Shown here: piece by piece, positions 47,116 to 57,581 of the stretch
Layout: the number at the start of each line of letters is the position of its first letter
Numbering within the stretch: the stretch's first letter is position 1
Assembly: GCA_026545765.1 (NCBI GenBank)
Contig: CM048843.1
Coordinates: forward strand, 15,963,200-16,027,199
Source: Plantago major
Taxonomy: Eukaryota; Streptophyta; Magnoliopsida; Lamiales; Plantaginaceae
Reading direction: 5' to 3'
Length of the DNA stretch: 64,000 bases
Notes under the pieces: generated by a model
What the model saw: the letters and a program-made list of their open reading frames with translations, nothing else
Databases searched by the model: none
What the model was told of the DNA's origin: nothing
Position numbers and translations under genes: made by a program

Positions 47116-48264
47116 ATGAGTAATTTCAGGCTTCGGCCGGTCGGGTACAGGTTCTCTCCTACCGACCAAGAACTGATAGGATATTATCTTAGGAAAAAAA
47201 TATGCAATCAGGTTACTCGTTACGAAATCCCGGAGAGACAGATGTACGGAAACCAACTCCCATGGGAAGTTCTTTCCGAAGACCATCCGTGGGAATACTC
47301 CGCGGACGAGAAGGAGAAAACACAATATGTTTTCTGCAGATTAACTCGACCGCAGGGCAGTTGTAGGGTTGCTAGAACGGCAGGGCGTGGTACGTGGGAT
47401 GGAAACCAGATCAGCCATGATGTTTGCTGCAAAGGACGAGTTATTGGCAAGAAGAAAAGTTTGACGTTCCAAGGAAGATTCACGACTAATCATGGCAGGT
47501 GGAGAATGCATGAGTACTCGATTCAGAACCAAGATTTGGTCATCTGCAGAATTATAGTTGATCGTATACCTGCAGATCAACGAGGAATTACTAGTTCCAT
47601 TAGTATGAATCATCAATTTAATGGATTAAACGAGGTATATGATCATCATGATCAAGTAATTGGGCCTCTACAAGTTATAACTGGACAAGAACTAATGGTC
47701 GTCCCAGCTGAAAATTATGTTGATGCTCCTGTTGATAGCGGGCAACAGTTTACTGTTGGCGACATTCGTCAATGTACAAGTGATGTTGATCAACACATTG
47801 CATGCCAAAAGAGGAAATACTCTGATGATCATCAAACTAGGGATCCTGATGGTAGTGATCTTAAGCGTTTGCGAGGGAAAAATATTGTTGTTGATGATGA
47901 TGGTGATCAGGTTATAAGTACTGGACAACTAGAGGTTTCGAGCATGCCTAAAATCTTTGAAGGCCATGTGAGTTATGATGGTGCCTCAACAAGCAATGCG
48001 AAGGCCATGTATAATGGTGGTTATAATGAGAGTACCGGTGGCTCAACTAGTAATGCAAATGCCATGTGTGATAAGAATCAATGCTCTTTGGACGAATTTG
48101 TGAATCCAGAGGACTTTGACAGGATGAGATATCTTGATGATTTGAAGAATGTCCAAGATGCAAGTGCTGATGGATTGCCAATAGAAGAAGATGCCTTGAT
48201 CACGAATACATACATGGAGCCGCTTTTTAAGCTGAATGAATATGGTGAACTGGAGTATAAATAG
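47116..48264 (+). CDS. Divergent NAC-domain protein (paralogue 2)
   Basis: An intronless 382-aa gene, paralogous to that at 35228. Residues 9-150 are the divergent NAC domain (GYRFSPTDQELIGYYLRKKI; IGKKKSLTFQGRF; RWRMHEYSIQNQDLVICRII), with GTWDGNQI in place of the WKATG core. Residues 231-255 hold two basic clusters (QKRKYS and LKRLRGK), a likely bipartite nuclear signal missing from the other copy. The Tyr-rich repeat is reduced to two short units (GASTSNAKAMYNGGYNESTG). The C-terminus keeps SLDEFVNPEDF and ends LFKLNEYGELEYK, probably the ancestral end. No lesion is visible. Function as a transcription factor is inferred from the domain only. Confidence 0.85.
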   Translation: MSNFRLRPVGYRFSPTDQELIGYYLRKKICNQVTRYEIPERQMYGNQLPWEVLSEDHPWEYSADEKEKTQYVFCRLTRPQGSCRVARTAGRGTWDGNQISHDVCCKGRVIGKKKSLTFQGRFTTNHGRWRMHEYSIQNQDLVICRIIVDRIPADQRGITSSISMNHQFNGLNEVYDHHDQVIGPLQVITGQELMVVPAENYVDAPVDSGQQFTVGDIRQCTSDVDQHIACQKRKYSDDHQTRDPDGSDLKRLRGKNIVVDDDGDQVISTGQLEVSSMPKIFEGHVSYDGASTSNAKAMYNGGYNESTGGSTSNANAMCDKNQCSLDEFVNPEDFDRMRYLDDLKNVQDASADGLPIEEDALITNTYMEPLFKLNEYGELEYK

Positions 48265-48338
48265 TATAGTGCCATCTGATGCACTAGCTGTCCTGTGAAA
48301 CATCCATCTGTTTCTGACCTACACACTAGCATTATTCT

Positions 48339-48456
48339 GTGTTTTATTCCTTGTAAGTAGTTAATTTGCTACACATACCATTCTTTGTATTTTTACACCT
48401 GATGCAAGCTGAGCATGTACCAATATCGAATCTTGCTTGTTGAAGATGTAAGGAAA
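48339..48456 (+). repeat. 3' UTR block duplicated at 50746
   Basis: The block TGTGTTTTATTCCTTGTAAG, through a CAAGCTGAGCATGTACC core, to TTGCTTGTTGAAGATG occurs here and again at 50746-50863 with a few substitutions. Confidence 0.85.
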
Positions 48457-49663
48457 ACTGTAAATAGGACCTACCTCTAAACACGTTTTAAGTTATGCTT
48501 AATCCAGTGAGTAGGCTGCTACAGTACCACTCCTACAGTGAATCCATGATACTTGAATAATAAGCACCATAATAGTAGTAATGGAATATGGTTTAATAAA
48601 CATATGCCTTTCTGTATTAAGCTGTACTGATGGTTGTACACAGGCGTTTTATTTATAAGGCTAGGTCAAGGACCCCATATTCGAGTTAGACTAGGACTAT
48701 TTTATCCATCAGAGTTGAGTCCTAGTTGATAATAATAACTTAACGTGAATCCTAATAGAAATAAATCACTAGACATTTAATCTAAATAATAAGTGTTAAT
48801 GTGGACCACAAAATATAGGAAATATTCTAACATTCTCCCACTTGGTCCCATAACACTTATCACTGTCTAGAAAACTGAATATGGCCAAACATATTTATTT
48901 CTTATGTTATTCACAACACTCCCACTATTTTAAAGAATAATCATGAACGAATCATGGTGGTAAAGCTCAAATATAACGAGTCATCCCTTCCATGATCACA
49001 TGCACAATCCTCTTTAAAACAGCACTAAATGAGCAACTTATCTTCATGAATGAATTACTGCGTAATCATTCGGGTCCAACTTTATATTATCCCAACGGAT
49101 AAACTTTAGTATGCACAAATATAACTCCAAGATTAAACTTAAATTTAGACTTTATTCACCGTATGTCTATAGACCAAAGAGCAACTTATTTATATGAATA
49201 ATGATAAGTATACAAACATTTCATGACCGTAAAACTGAAGTACCGGTAAGAAACAGTCATGAGCTGTAGCAATACTTATTACTTTATGGATACCTCAATT
49301 CCTCAATATTGCTCTTATTAGCTATGAGGTTCCTTATGTCGATATACACAATTCTACTACTGCATGATTGTTCTTGGAGAAAACAATTTAGAGCAGTATT
49401 TGCAGAATTCTTTAGTGGTCTCCTTTAGGAAAGAACAAACTTAAGACCCTTAAGGGAAGAACCCCAAACTTAATGTCTGTGCAATTGATCCATAACAATC
49501 ATTTACCCCATAATGGTAGACTAGAAAATAAAGTGCATCAAATGTCTACTCAATTGGCAAATGAAGTTTCTCTATGACTAGCTCATTTAAAGTGAGTTAT
49601 ACCTTGCAAGTCAACTATAGTTCTTGGTTTCCTAACACCTATGTTAAACGCAACACAGTTTTC

Positions 49664-50413
49664 GTTAAACGCAACACAAAATATTTGTAAATTGACTAAA
49701 ATGCCCCCAACTTCAAAAAAACTTATATGTTCAACAAAAATTCGAAAACGCACTTTTATGAAAACGAAAAAACATTAACACACACAATCTAACACATATA
49801 ACAACACCAAACATAAATCGGAGAAAAAAAAAATTCCGAATTTTTTTCATTTATACAAATACAAAAACATTAACATGCAATTGCACACAAATTAACAACA
49901 CTAAACATAAATCGATAAAAAAAAAATTCGGAAAAAATTTCGTTTAAACAATTCTTCTTTCTTCAAAAATATAGAAGTAAATTTCGAAAAATATCTCGTT
50001 TATACAAGCGAATTCCTTCTTTATCTTTTTTTTTTTTTTTCTTCTTTAATTTTTTTTTTCCGGGTTATAAGCGCGGAAAATCGGCGATTTATTAGAAACT
50101 GCGGGATTTTTCGGCAGTTCCTATAAATGGTATTGGGTTAATTAATTAACCCAATACCATTTACTACAGGAAAAATCGGCAGTTCTATGAAACTGCGGGA
50201 TTTTTCGGCAGTTCATAAAACTGCGGGATTTTTCGGCGGTTCCTATAAACTGCAGGAAAAATCGGCCGGATTTTCGGTTTATAACCGGAAAAAAAATTAA
50301 AGAAAAAAAAAGATAAAGAAGAATTATATATTTTGAAAGAAATCAATTTTTTTGAAATAATTTTGTTATTTTGAGATAGGGCATTTTGTCAATTATAAAT
50401 ATTTTGCGTTAAC
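49664..50413. mobile_element. Foldback element with GTTAAACGCA inverted ends
   Basis: The left end GTTAAACGCAACACAAAATA and the right end ATATTTTGCGTTAAC are inverted and continue for about 35 bp. Pyrimidine- and purine-rich inner arms and CCGGTTATAA motifs are also mirrored, so most of the 750 bp can fold on itself. An extra copy of the terminal motif lies at 49643. Confidence 0.65.
50125..50162. repeat. Perfect 38-bp palindrome at the foldback centre
   Basis: The half-site AAATGGTATTGGGTTAATT is followed directly by its exact reverse complement. AACTGC/GCAGTT blocks carrying GGGATTTTTCGGCAGTT motifs surround it. Confidence 0.95.
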
Positions 50414-50745
50414 GATATTTATTAGTTTAAAATTCCTAATACTACTAAGGTTATAACAAATTGTAGCATCAACATTACTCAATCAAGAGTTCTTATTATA
50501 TCGACCTTATATTCCCACTAACAAATTAGCATATAAACAAATCTTAAATAAAACTCAAGTACAAATGTGTAAAACTCAATGCAAAAGCTAAAATAGTTAT
50601 ATAGCTTTCACCTACTCATGTTCCAATATATCTTAGTATCATTAAGACACCTGAAAAAAATCCAATTAGTGACAATAATATTGAAGGCTTAAGTCCTTCT
50701 CCGAACGATCATCAACTTCTCAACATTGGTCTTATGAGACAATTC

Positions 50746-50863
50746 TTGTGTTTTATTCCTTGTAAGTAGTTAATTTGCTACACATACCATTCTTTGTATT
50801 TTTACACCTGATGCAAACTGAGCATGTACCAATATCGAATCTTGCTTGTTGAAGATGCAATGG
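50746..50863 (+). repeat. Second copy of the NAC-like gene 2 3' UTR block
   Basis: It is nearly identical to 48339-48456 and continues into sequence resembling 45470-45550 (GATGCAATGG, then TTGCTGTTTAC). Confidence 0.8.
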
Positions 50864-51030
50864 AAAAAGTTGCTGTTTACTTGGCCTTCTTTCAACTTTT
50901 TCTAGTGTTATGATCACTTGTCAGTGGTGCTATCTCACAGGCGGATTGGATTGTACTGAGATGTATCATCCTCGTTGAATTGTTGAGTTTATCCTTACTC
51001 TCACATCCTTATTCTCACTTCAGATGTAAT

Positions 51031-51291
51031 CCTACGTCCCATATCAAATGATCTATTTTGACTTTTTGCAGGTAACATTTTTCTACTTTGACTATGATTT
51101 AATCTTAAATTGTAAATATAAAATATTTAATTAAACTGCTATATAATGAAACTTTACTTCTAAAATTTTAATTATATAATTTAATTAATTGAAATATTTT
51201 ATATTTACAGTTTAAGATTAAATCATATTCAAAGTTAAAAAATATTGAGTGTAAAAAATCAAAATGGAACACTTAGACCTGAAAGGAGGGA
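51031..51291. mobile_element. MITE-like inverted-repeat element
   Basis: The left end CCTACGTCCCATATC and the right end CTGAAAGGAGGG are loosely inverted. The AT-rich inner arms (TTTAATCTTAAATTGTAAAT and TTTACAGTTTAAGATTAAA) are clear reverse complements. Confidence 0.5.
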
Positions 51292-51977
51292 ATACATTTG
51301 ATTATGTCTTCTGATTTGTATTCAGATGTATGTATCCATTCCTCCCTCATTTAGTTGTAGTGCATCACCTAGAAAAGAGAGAAAAGACATTAAGGAAACA
51401 CTTATACATATATATGTTGAATTTAGGATTAATTTTTTTTAATAGTTGAGTGTGATAGTTGCTTCTTTTATTGTAATTATGTCTCCGCCACGAATATGAT
51501 GCTTTTCTAATCCTAACAAGTGGCATCTAAGAGCTTGGTTAATCCTCCGGACCATTTTTCAATTTTTTCTCTGATTTTTCGGTCAAAACTTTTTTGTCAC
51601 AAAATTGTGTTTTGGGCGTACCAGTGAAAAAGATCTCGCTTTGAGGATTCCGAATATATATTTTTTGGAATTTTTCGACCACCAGAAGGCTTCCAAAAGT
51701 CTGGTCAAACTTTCTATGTCCATCATATATAGCCGATGTCGTTCCTCTGTAGAAAACTCCGGAGACGAACTGACCCGGTCCGTAAACCCGACCCGATTGG
51801 CCAAAACCAGATTTGGTCAAAGTCCATCTGCCACATCATCCAGGTTGTTGACTGGTGAAACTGGATCACTTACTCAACTAGTTTGATTTGGCTTAGAGTC
51901 TTTATGTCTGGTTCACCCATTTACAGGCCACTTCTTGAAGTAGTCAGACTGGATCCTGCTTTTTACAATTACGGCAC

Positions 51978-52850
51978 GTTAAACGCAGAACACATTTTAC
52001 TAAACACAGAACACTTTTTTATATATTGCAAAAGGCCCTTCAACTGATAAAAATATTGAATTAGTCTCATTTTCCGAAAAAATTCTTAAATTATTACATA
52101 TTCGAAAATATATAAACATATATACACTACGGTATCATAGCACAACAAAAATCAATATCGTACAATTTTAACCATATTATATCGATAATGACAAATATAA
52201 AAATGTTTTTATTATTTTAATTTGGTAGTTATAGTTGTTAATTATTACTCAATTATATTAGTATATTTAAATTGATTTTTAAAAAAATCAAAAAATCCAA
52301 AAAATAACAAAAAGAAACGCAAAAACGGTTAAAAATGACAAAAACTGATCACACGAGTCGTCTCGTCGGGTTTGAAACCGACGAGAACATGGTTCTCGTC
52401 AGCTTTGAAGCTGACCAGAACCATGTTCGGGTCAGCTTCAAAGTCGACCACTGGTCGACCTCAAGGTGACCCGAAGCTTCGACATCAGACCATCGAACAT
52501 GGCTGCTCCGATGTCATGGCTGCTCCGATCAGAGCAGCCGAGCTACGATCGGAGCTTCTCCAGATCGGAGCATCTCCGATCTAGTCAAGTTTGCTCCGGC
52601 AAACTCCAAATCAGAGATGCTCCGGTCACCGGCGACAATTCTTCATGTTCTTCGTGTTTTCTTTTTAAGATTTTCGATTTATTCATTCGGATGATAAAAT
52701 TAATTCGAATAAACTTGTTTGATGTTTTTTTAAGTAAAATAGTAATTTTTTCAAATTATTAAACCATTTTTTAAATTATAATAATAGTGGTATTATATGT
52801 AATATTTAAAAATTTATCTTGCGTTTAGTGAAAAGTGTTTTGCGTTTAAC
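51978..52850. mobile_element. Second GTTAAACGCA inverted-end element
   Basis: The left end GTTAAACGCAGAACACATTT and the right end AAAGTGTTTTGCGTTTAAC are inverted. Internally, TACTAAACAC mirrors GCGTTTAGTG. The length is about 870 bp and it has no transposase. Shared termini with 49664-50413 suggest one family. Confidence 0.6.
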
Positions 52851-52936
52851 ATTCTTGTTACGGATTAAACTGTGAGTCCCATTTTGCCTGATTTTGTAAC
52901 TACAATCCAGTACACGCAAATTAGGTGCATTTTATC

Positions 52937-53173
52937 ATGGAGAAATCATCATCGGAGGCCATGATTCCGCTAACATCATCAAATTATAACATGTGGAGAC
53001 CTCGTATGGAAAACTTGTTAAATCTTAAGGATTTAGCCGAGCCTGTTAACAACAAAGGTGCCAAACCTAACAAGAAGACGGATGAAGAATGGGGGAAAAT
53101 GAATAGGAACATTGTCGCACAAATTCGACAATGGATCGATCATAGTGTATTCCATCATGTTGTGCAACTTTGA
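52937..53173 (+). pseudogene. Copia gag N-terminal fragment
   Basis: A 78-residue frame MEKSSSEAMIPLTSSNYNMW, RMENLLNLKDL, RNIVAQIRQWIDHSVFHHV matches the start of copia gag (UBN2/DUF4219-like). It stops abruptly at 53173, where kinase-fragment sequence begins. Confidence 0.7.
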
Positions 53174-53955
53174 TTACCTTATAGAAAGAGGTGATGCTCC
53201 TCAGGGATCCTTTACCGTCTATGCACAATAACGTGGATCGAGTATCTTATTGCAGTTCATTTCAGTTATGTTTTTGTGTAAAATCTTATTGTTCCCTCTT
53301 CCAAGTTATTGACATGAAAGAAAAACGTATAAAAAAAGTGTTGAGAAAATTTTGAATTGACGTTAATCCGAATTGATCCAATTCGAAATAGCATAGAGTA
53401 TTATAATTCGAGTAAGATCCAAATCCGAATTAGCAATTGAATCCGAAATTATCTGATTCGAAATGACACGAAATTTTATAATCCGAACAACATCCGAATC
53501 CGATCCGGCCTGATCTGAATTCATCCGAAATAAATTACATATCCGAACAATCCGATCCGAATTCGATCCAAACCATCTGCTGAGGGGTAAAACCTCGAAC
53601 ACTAACTAACTAAACTATTACAAGCAACCTAGTCTAAGGCATGCCTCTGACTTAAAGTCCGACGTAGTACCGGTCCGAGCTTGAGTACCTGAAAGGACTA
53701 AGTGGGGGGGGGGGGGGGGGATTAGAATGGGTTACCCGGATTGCCTATGTCAATGCGGTAAGAGACTTTACTCAAGAGAGAGTCGGAAGCTCTCAATGTA
53801 ATAGTTATGAGGGATTATCACACATATGTCACTTTTACCTTGCCCTTAAGGTCTTGGACCTTGCCCTTAAGGTCTTGGACCTTGTCATAAACAATCGCAG
53901 TGTTATTATATTATTTTACTTTCAACTCAAGTTCGTAACTTTGATTATCTTTTAG
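53174..53955. other. Repeat-derived spacer with a poly(G) run
   Basis: It begins with a damaged copy of the kinase-fragment exon (GATTACCTTATAGAAAGAGG, then TGATGCTCCTCAGGGATCC). A segment of dispersed TCCGAAT/ATCCGAAC motifs follows at 53360-53580, then a run of 17 G (53704-53720). No gene is seen. Confidence 0.5.
53704..53720. repeat. Poly(G) homopolymer, 17 bp
   Basis: Seventeen consecutive G. Long G runs are rare and also prone to sequencing error. Confidence 0.8.
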
Positions 53956-54656
53956 GAAGAGGTGATGCTCCTCAGGATCCTTTACAGTCTTTGCGCAATA
54001 ATGTGGCAAATGTTATTGGATAGTGTAATGAAGATAGTGTCATTGTAATTGTTTATGTGTTCCATGCATAACATGGTAATCAAAGGTAATAACTTATCAA
54101 AAGATGTCATTTTGATGTCATTTATGGTCTTGACCCAATCCACCCACTACTCACAAAATATATAGGATCCGCACGTGGATCCCACATAGTCTGTGCATAG
54201 TAGGTGCAATGAGGTGAGACTATAATGGTGATCTCATATTACATTAATCCATCATCTAAACATGTCGATTTTCTGCCATTTATAAAGGGGTCTGACAAAA
54301 TTAGCATCTGTTAAATCTTATGTCTATGCATACGGTGTTAGCATTCTTTCATTGTTGTCCAACATGGTGCATGGACAGGCAAACAATGGTCCAGGTAATG
54401 TATTGTTGCACTGGATGATTGGGTTCGGGTAGAGTACAATAATAACATGTCACATGTTCATGAGGGCCTTAAGAAGGAACCCGATTATGACGACTCTAGT
54501 GCTCTCTTGTTAACAAAGTTGGGAATGTGATGCATAGAGCCTGATGTAACTAAACGTCCAACCTTGAGGGAAGTGGTAGATTGTATCATGAACTTGAGAG
54601 CCGTCTCAGATCAGGTCGACGTCTTGTTTGATTATAACATAGAGATTTACTTATGA
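53956..54656 (+). pseudogene. Receptor-like kinase pseudogene fragments, unit 1
   Basis: The first exon (53956-54085) is bounded by a TTTAG acceptor and a GTAATAAC donor and reads EEVMLLR, then LQSLHNNVANVIG, a helix-C region. A second segment (54395-54656) reads KEPDYDDSSALLLTKLGM, stop, CIEPDVTKRPTLREVVDCIM, the kinase C-lobe end. The HRD and DFG catalytic region between them is missing, and a TGA interrupts the second exon. Confidence 0.7.
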
Positions 54657-54672
54657 ATAGCTTTACAACATA

Positions 54673-54992
54673 CTCCCTCACATTCATATTATAAGATGTT
54701 TTAGATTTTTCACACAAATTAAGGCAATTCTCTCTTCATTAATAATTTCGATAAAATATTGAAAACAAAAATATTGGTGTCTTGGATAAATAAATCCACC
54801 AATAAAATATAAGAAATATACTTACTTTTTGTAGAGTCCAACACAAAATAAATGAATAACAATAAAATAAATGGGTTAGTTGCATAGAAAATGATGAAAA
54901 CACAAAATCACATGATAGAATCTCCTAAAACATCTTATATTAAGCAACTAGTTAATAAGCCAAAACATCTTATAAAAAGAATAGGAGGGAGT
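54673..54992. mobile_element. Stowaway-like MITE, 320 bp, with preserved empty site
   Basis: The left end CTCCCTCACATTCATATTAT and the right end AAAAAGAATAGGAGGGAG are inverted and flanked by TA (54671-54672 and 54993-54994). The next array unit reads TTACAACATATGTTATTGTG without the element, which gives the empty target directly. Confidence 0.92.
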
Positions 54993-55364
54993 ATGTTATT
55001 GTGATTCATACGCAACAGCATGGCCATATATAGGAAAGGGTGATGCTCCTCAGAGATCCTCTAGTGTCATTGCACAATAACGAGGCAAATGTCATTAAGC
55101 ATTCTCATAAAGACAGTATCACGGGAATTATTATGATTTCAAATCAATAGATTATTTACATTGATGGATGGCCAAACGTAAGTGTCATTCTGCAGTCTTT
55201 AATGGTTTCTTTTACGCCGGCCTTGCCCAATGCACCTAAAACACAAATACTATATGGGATCCACGTGCGATCCACATGAGTTCCCACATAGTTTGTAAGT
55301 TACTTAATTATGAGTTACTTGCAATTGCAATGTCGTAGCTAATAATGATTTTGTTAATCGGGCT

Positions 55365-55442
55365 ATATATATATGTATGTATGTATATATATATCTATGT
55401 ATATACATAGATATATAGACATAGATACACACACACACACAC
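55365..55442. repeat. Compound TA/TATG/CA microsatellite
   Basis: Mixed TA, GTAT and ACAC runs, at the place where the next unit has a pure TA tract. Confidence 0.85.
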
Positions 55443-56542
55443 ATAGTGGGTGTATTTTGACAATTTTAGATCTTGTAGAAAGAACCGCTAACTTTTCAAA
55501 GGGTGATGGATGCTTACAAGTTGAACATACATTTTGTTGAACCTTTAGCATCCAAGTCGGTGCAGATGATAGGATTCACCAATGATTTCAGTGAGTGCAA
55601 CAAGATAGGTCCGACACAATTTGGCGAAGTTTATCAGAGCAAGATATGTGTTGGCCCAACAAGATATGAGGTTATTGTTAGAGTCTTAACAAAAAGGCCG
55701 ACTGCCTAAATTATTTTCAAAGTTGTCGTTCCTTTGTCAAGTAATGGAGTTTCCCTATCCCCTACTTTCCTCGAAAACAAACGTAGTATTATTATATTAT
55801 TTTACTTTCAACTCAAGTTCGTAACTTTGATTAACTTATAGGAAGAGGTGATGCTCCTCAGGGATCCTTTACAGTCTTTGCACAATAATGTGGCAAATGT
55901 TATTGGATATTTTAATGAAGATAGTGTCATTGGAATTGTTTATGTGTTCCATGCATAACATGATAATCAAAGGTAATAACTTGTGAAAAGATGTCATTCT
56001 GATGTCCTATATGATCTCGGCCCCAATCCACCCACTACTCACTAAATATATGGGATCCGCACATGAATCCCACATGTCTATGCGTAGTAGGTGCATTGGG
56101 GTGAGACTATAATGGACATCTCATATTACATTTATCCATCATATAAACATGTCGATTTTCTACCAATTATAATGGTGTCTGACATAATTAGCATCTCTTA
56201 AATCTTATGTCTATGCGTACGGTGTTATCCTTCTTTCATTGTTGTCCAACAGAGTACATGGACATGAAAACAATGGTCCAGGTAATGTATTGTTGCACTG
56301 GATGATTGGGTTCAGGTAGAGTACAATTATAACATTTCACATGTTCATGAGAGTCTAAAGAAGGAACCCGGTTATAACGACTCTAGCGCTCTCTTGTTAA
56401 CAAAGTTGGGAATGTGATGCGTAGAGCTTGATGTAGCTAAACGTCCACCTTGAGGGAAGTGGTAGATTGTATTATGAACTTGAGAGTCGTCTCAGATAAG
56501 GTCGACGTCGTGCTTGATTCTAGCACAAAGAGTTACTTATGA
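55443..56542 (+). pseudogene. Receptor-like kinase pseudogene fragments, unit 2
   Basis: Three segments lie in gene order. First is a Gly-loop exon ending about 55709 (FTNDFSECNKIGPTQFGEVY, then YEVIVRVLTKRP, with the ATP-site lysine replaced by Arg). Next is the helix-C exon 55842-55972 (EEVMLLRDPLQSLHNNVANV). Last is a C-lobe piece to 56542 (KSYVYAYGVILL, KRPT/REVVDCI-like). Stops and the missing catalytic loop make it non-functional. Confidence 0.7.
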
Positions 56543-56934
56543 ATAGCTTTACAACATATGTTATTGTGATTCATATGCAACAACATTGCCATATATAGGA
56601 AAGGGTGATGCTCCTCAGAGATCCTCTAGTGTCATTGCACAATAACGAGGCAAATGTCATTAGGCATTCTCATAAAGACAGTATCACGGGAATTATTATG
56701 ATTTCAAATCAATAGATTATTTACATTGATGGATGGCCAAACGTAAGTGTCATTCTGCAGTCTTTAATGGTTTCTTTTACGCTGGTCTCGCTCAACGTAC
56801 CTAATACAAAAATACTATGTGGGATCCACGTGCGATCCACATGAGTTCCCACATAGTTCGTAAGTTACTTAATTATGAGTTACTTGCAATTGCAATGCCG
56901 AAGCTAACAATGATTATGTTAATCGTTGGGCTAT

Positions 56935-56936
<2 letters not shown>

Positions 56937-57001
<65 letters not shown>
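56937..57001. repeat. (TA)n microsatellite in kinase-fragment array
   Basis: About 64 bp of TA repeats, allelic in position to the compound tract at 55365. Confidence 0.9.
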
Positions 57002-57004
<3 letters not shown>

Positions 57005-57581
57005 TTGGTGTGTTTTGACAATTCTAGATCTTGTAGAAAAAACCGCTAACTTTTCAACGGGTGATGGATGCTTACAAGTTGAACATACATTTTGTTCAAC
57101 CTTTAGCATCCAAGCCGGAGCACATGGTAGGATTCACCAATGATTTCAGTGAGTGCAACCAGATAGGTCCGACACAATTTTGCGAAGTTTATCAGAGCAA
57201 GATATGTGTTGGCCCAACAAGATATGAGGTTATTGTTAAAGTCTTGACAAAAAGGCCGACTGCCTAAATTATTTTCAAAGTTGTCGTTCCTTTGTCAAGT
57301 AATGGAGTTTCCCTATACCCTGGTTTCCTCGTAAATAAACGTAGTATTATTATATTATTTTACTTTCAACTCAAATTCGGAACTTTGATTAACTTATAGG
57401 AAGAGGTGATGCTCCTCAGGAATCCTTTATAGTCTTTGTACAATAATGTGGCAAATGTTATTGGATATTTTAATGAAGATAGTGTCATTGGAATTGTTTA
57501 TGTTTTCCATGCATCACATGATAACCAAAGGTAATAACTTGTCAAAGATGTCATTCTGATGTCCTATATGATCTCGGCCCC
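57002..57581 (+). pseudogene. Receptor-like kinase pseudogene fragments, unit 3 (cut off)
   Basis: A Gly-loop exon (ending about 57267, YEVIVKVLTKRP, lysine kept) and a helix-C exon (57400-57530) are nearly identical to unit 2. At 57581 the similarity stops inside GATCTCGGCCCC, where TGTAACGCCCCG begins, so an insertion or break removed the C-lobe. Confidence 0.75.

Larger units (their letters stand above)
48462..50744 (-). mobile_element. Truncated copia-like LTR element with nested foldback
   Basis: On the minus strand, GACCAAGTGGGAGAA (polypurine-like) immediately precedes TGTTAGAATATTTCC, the start of an LTR that runs to about 48462. No coding domain is recognisable on the internal side, and a second LTR was not found. 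A palindromic element (49664-50413) is embedded in it. The whole block sits between the two 3' UTR copies. Confidence 0.5.
51300..53173 (+). mobile_element. 5' portion of a copia retroelement
   Basis: CCTAACA ends a probable LTR at about 51517. TGGCATCTAAGAGC (51521-51534) follows, a close variant of the tRNA-Met primer site TGGTATCAGAGC. A gag start lies at 52937. The leader between them is split by an inverted-end element (51978-52850). The 5' limit of the LTR was not resolved, and nothing of pol follows. Confidence 0.6.
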
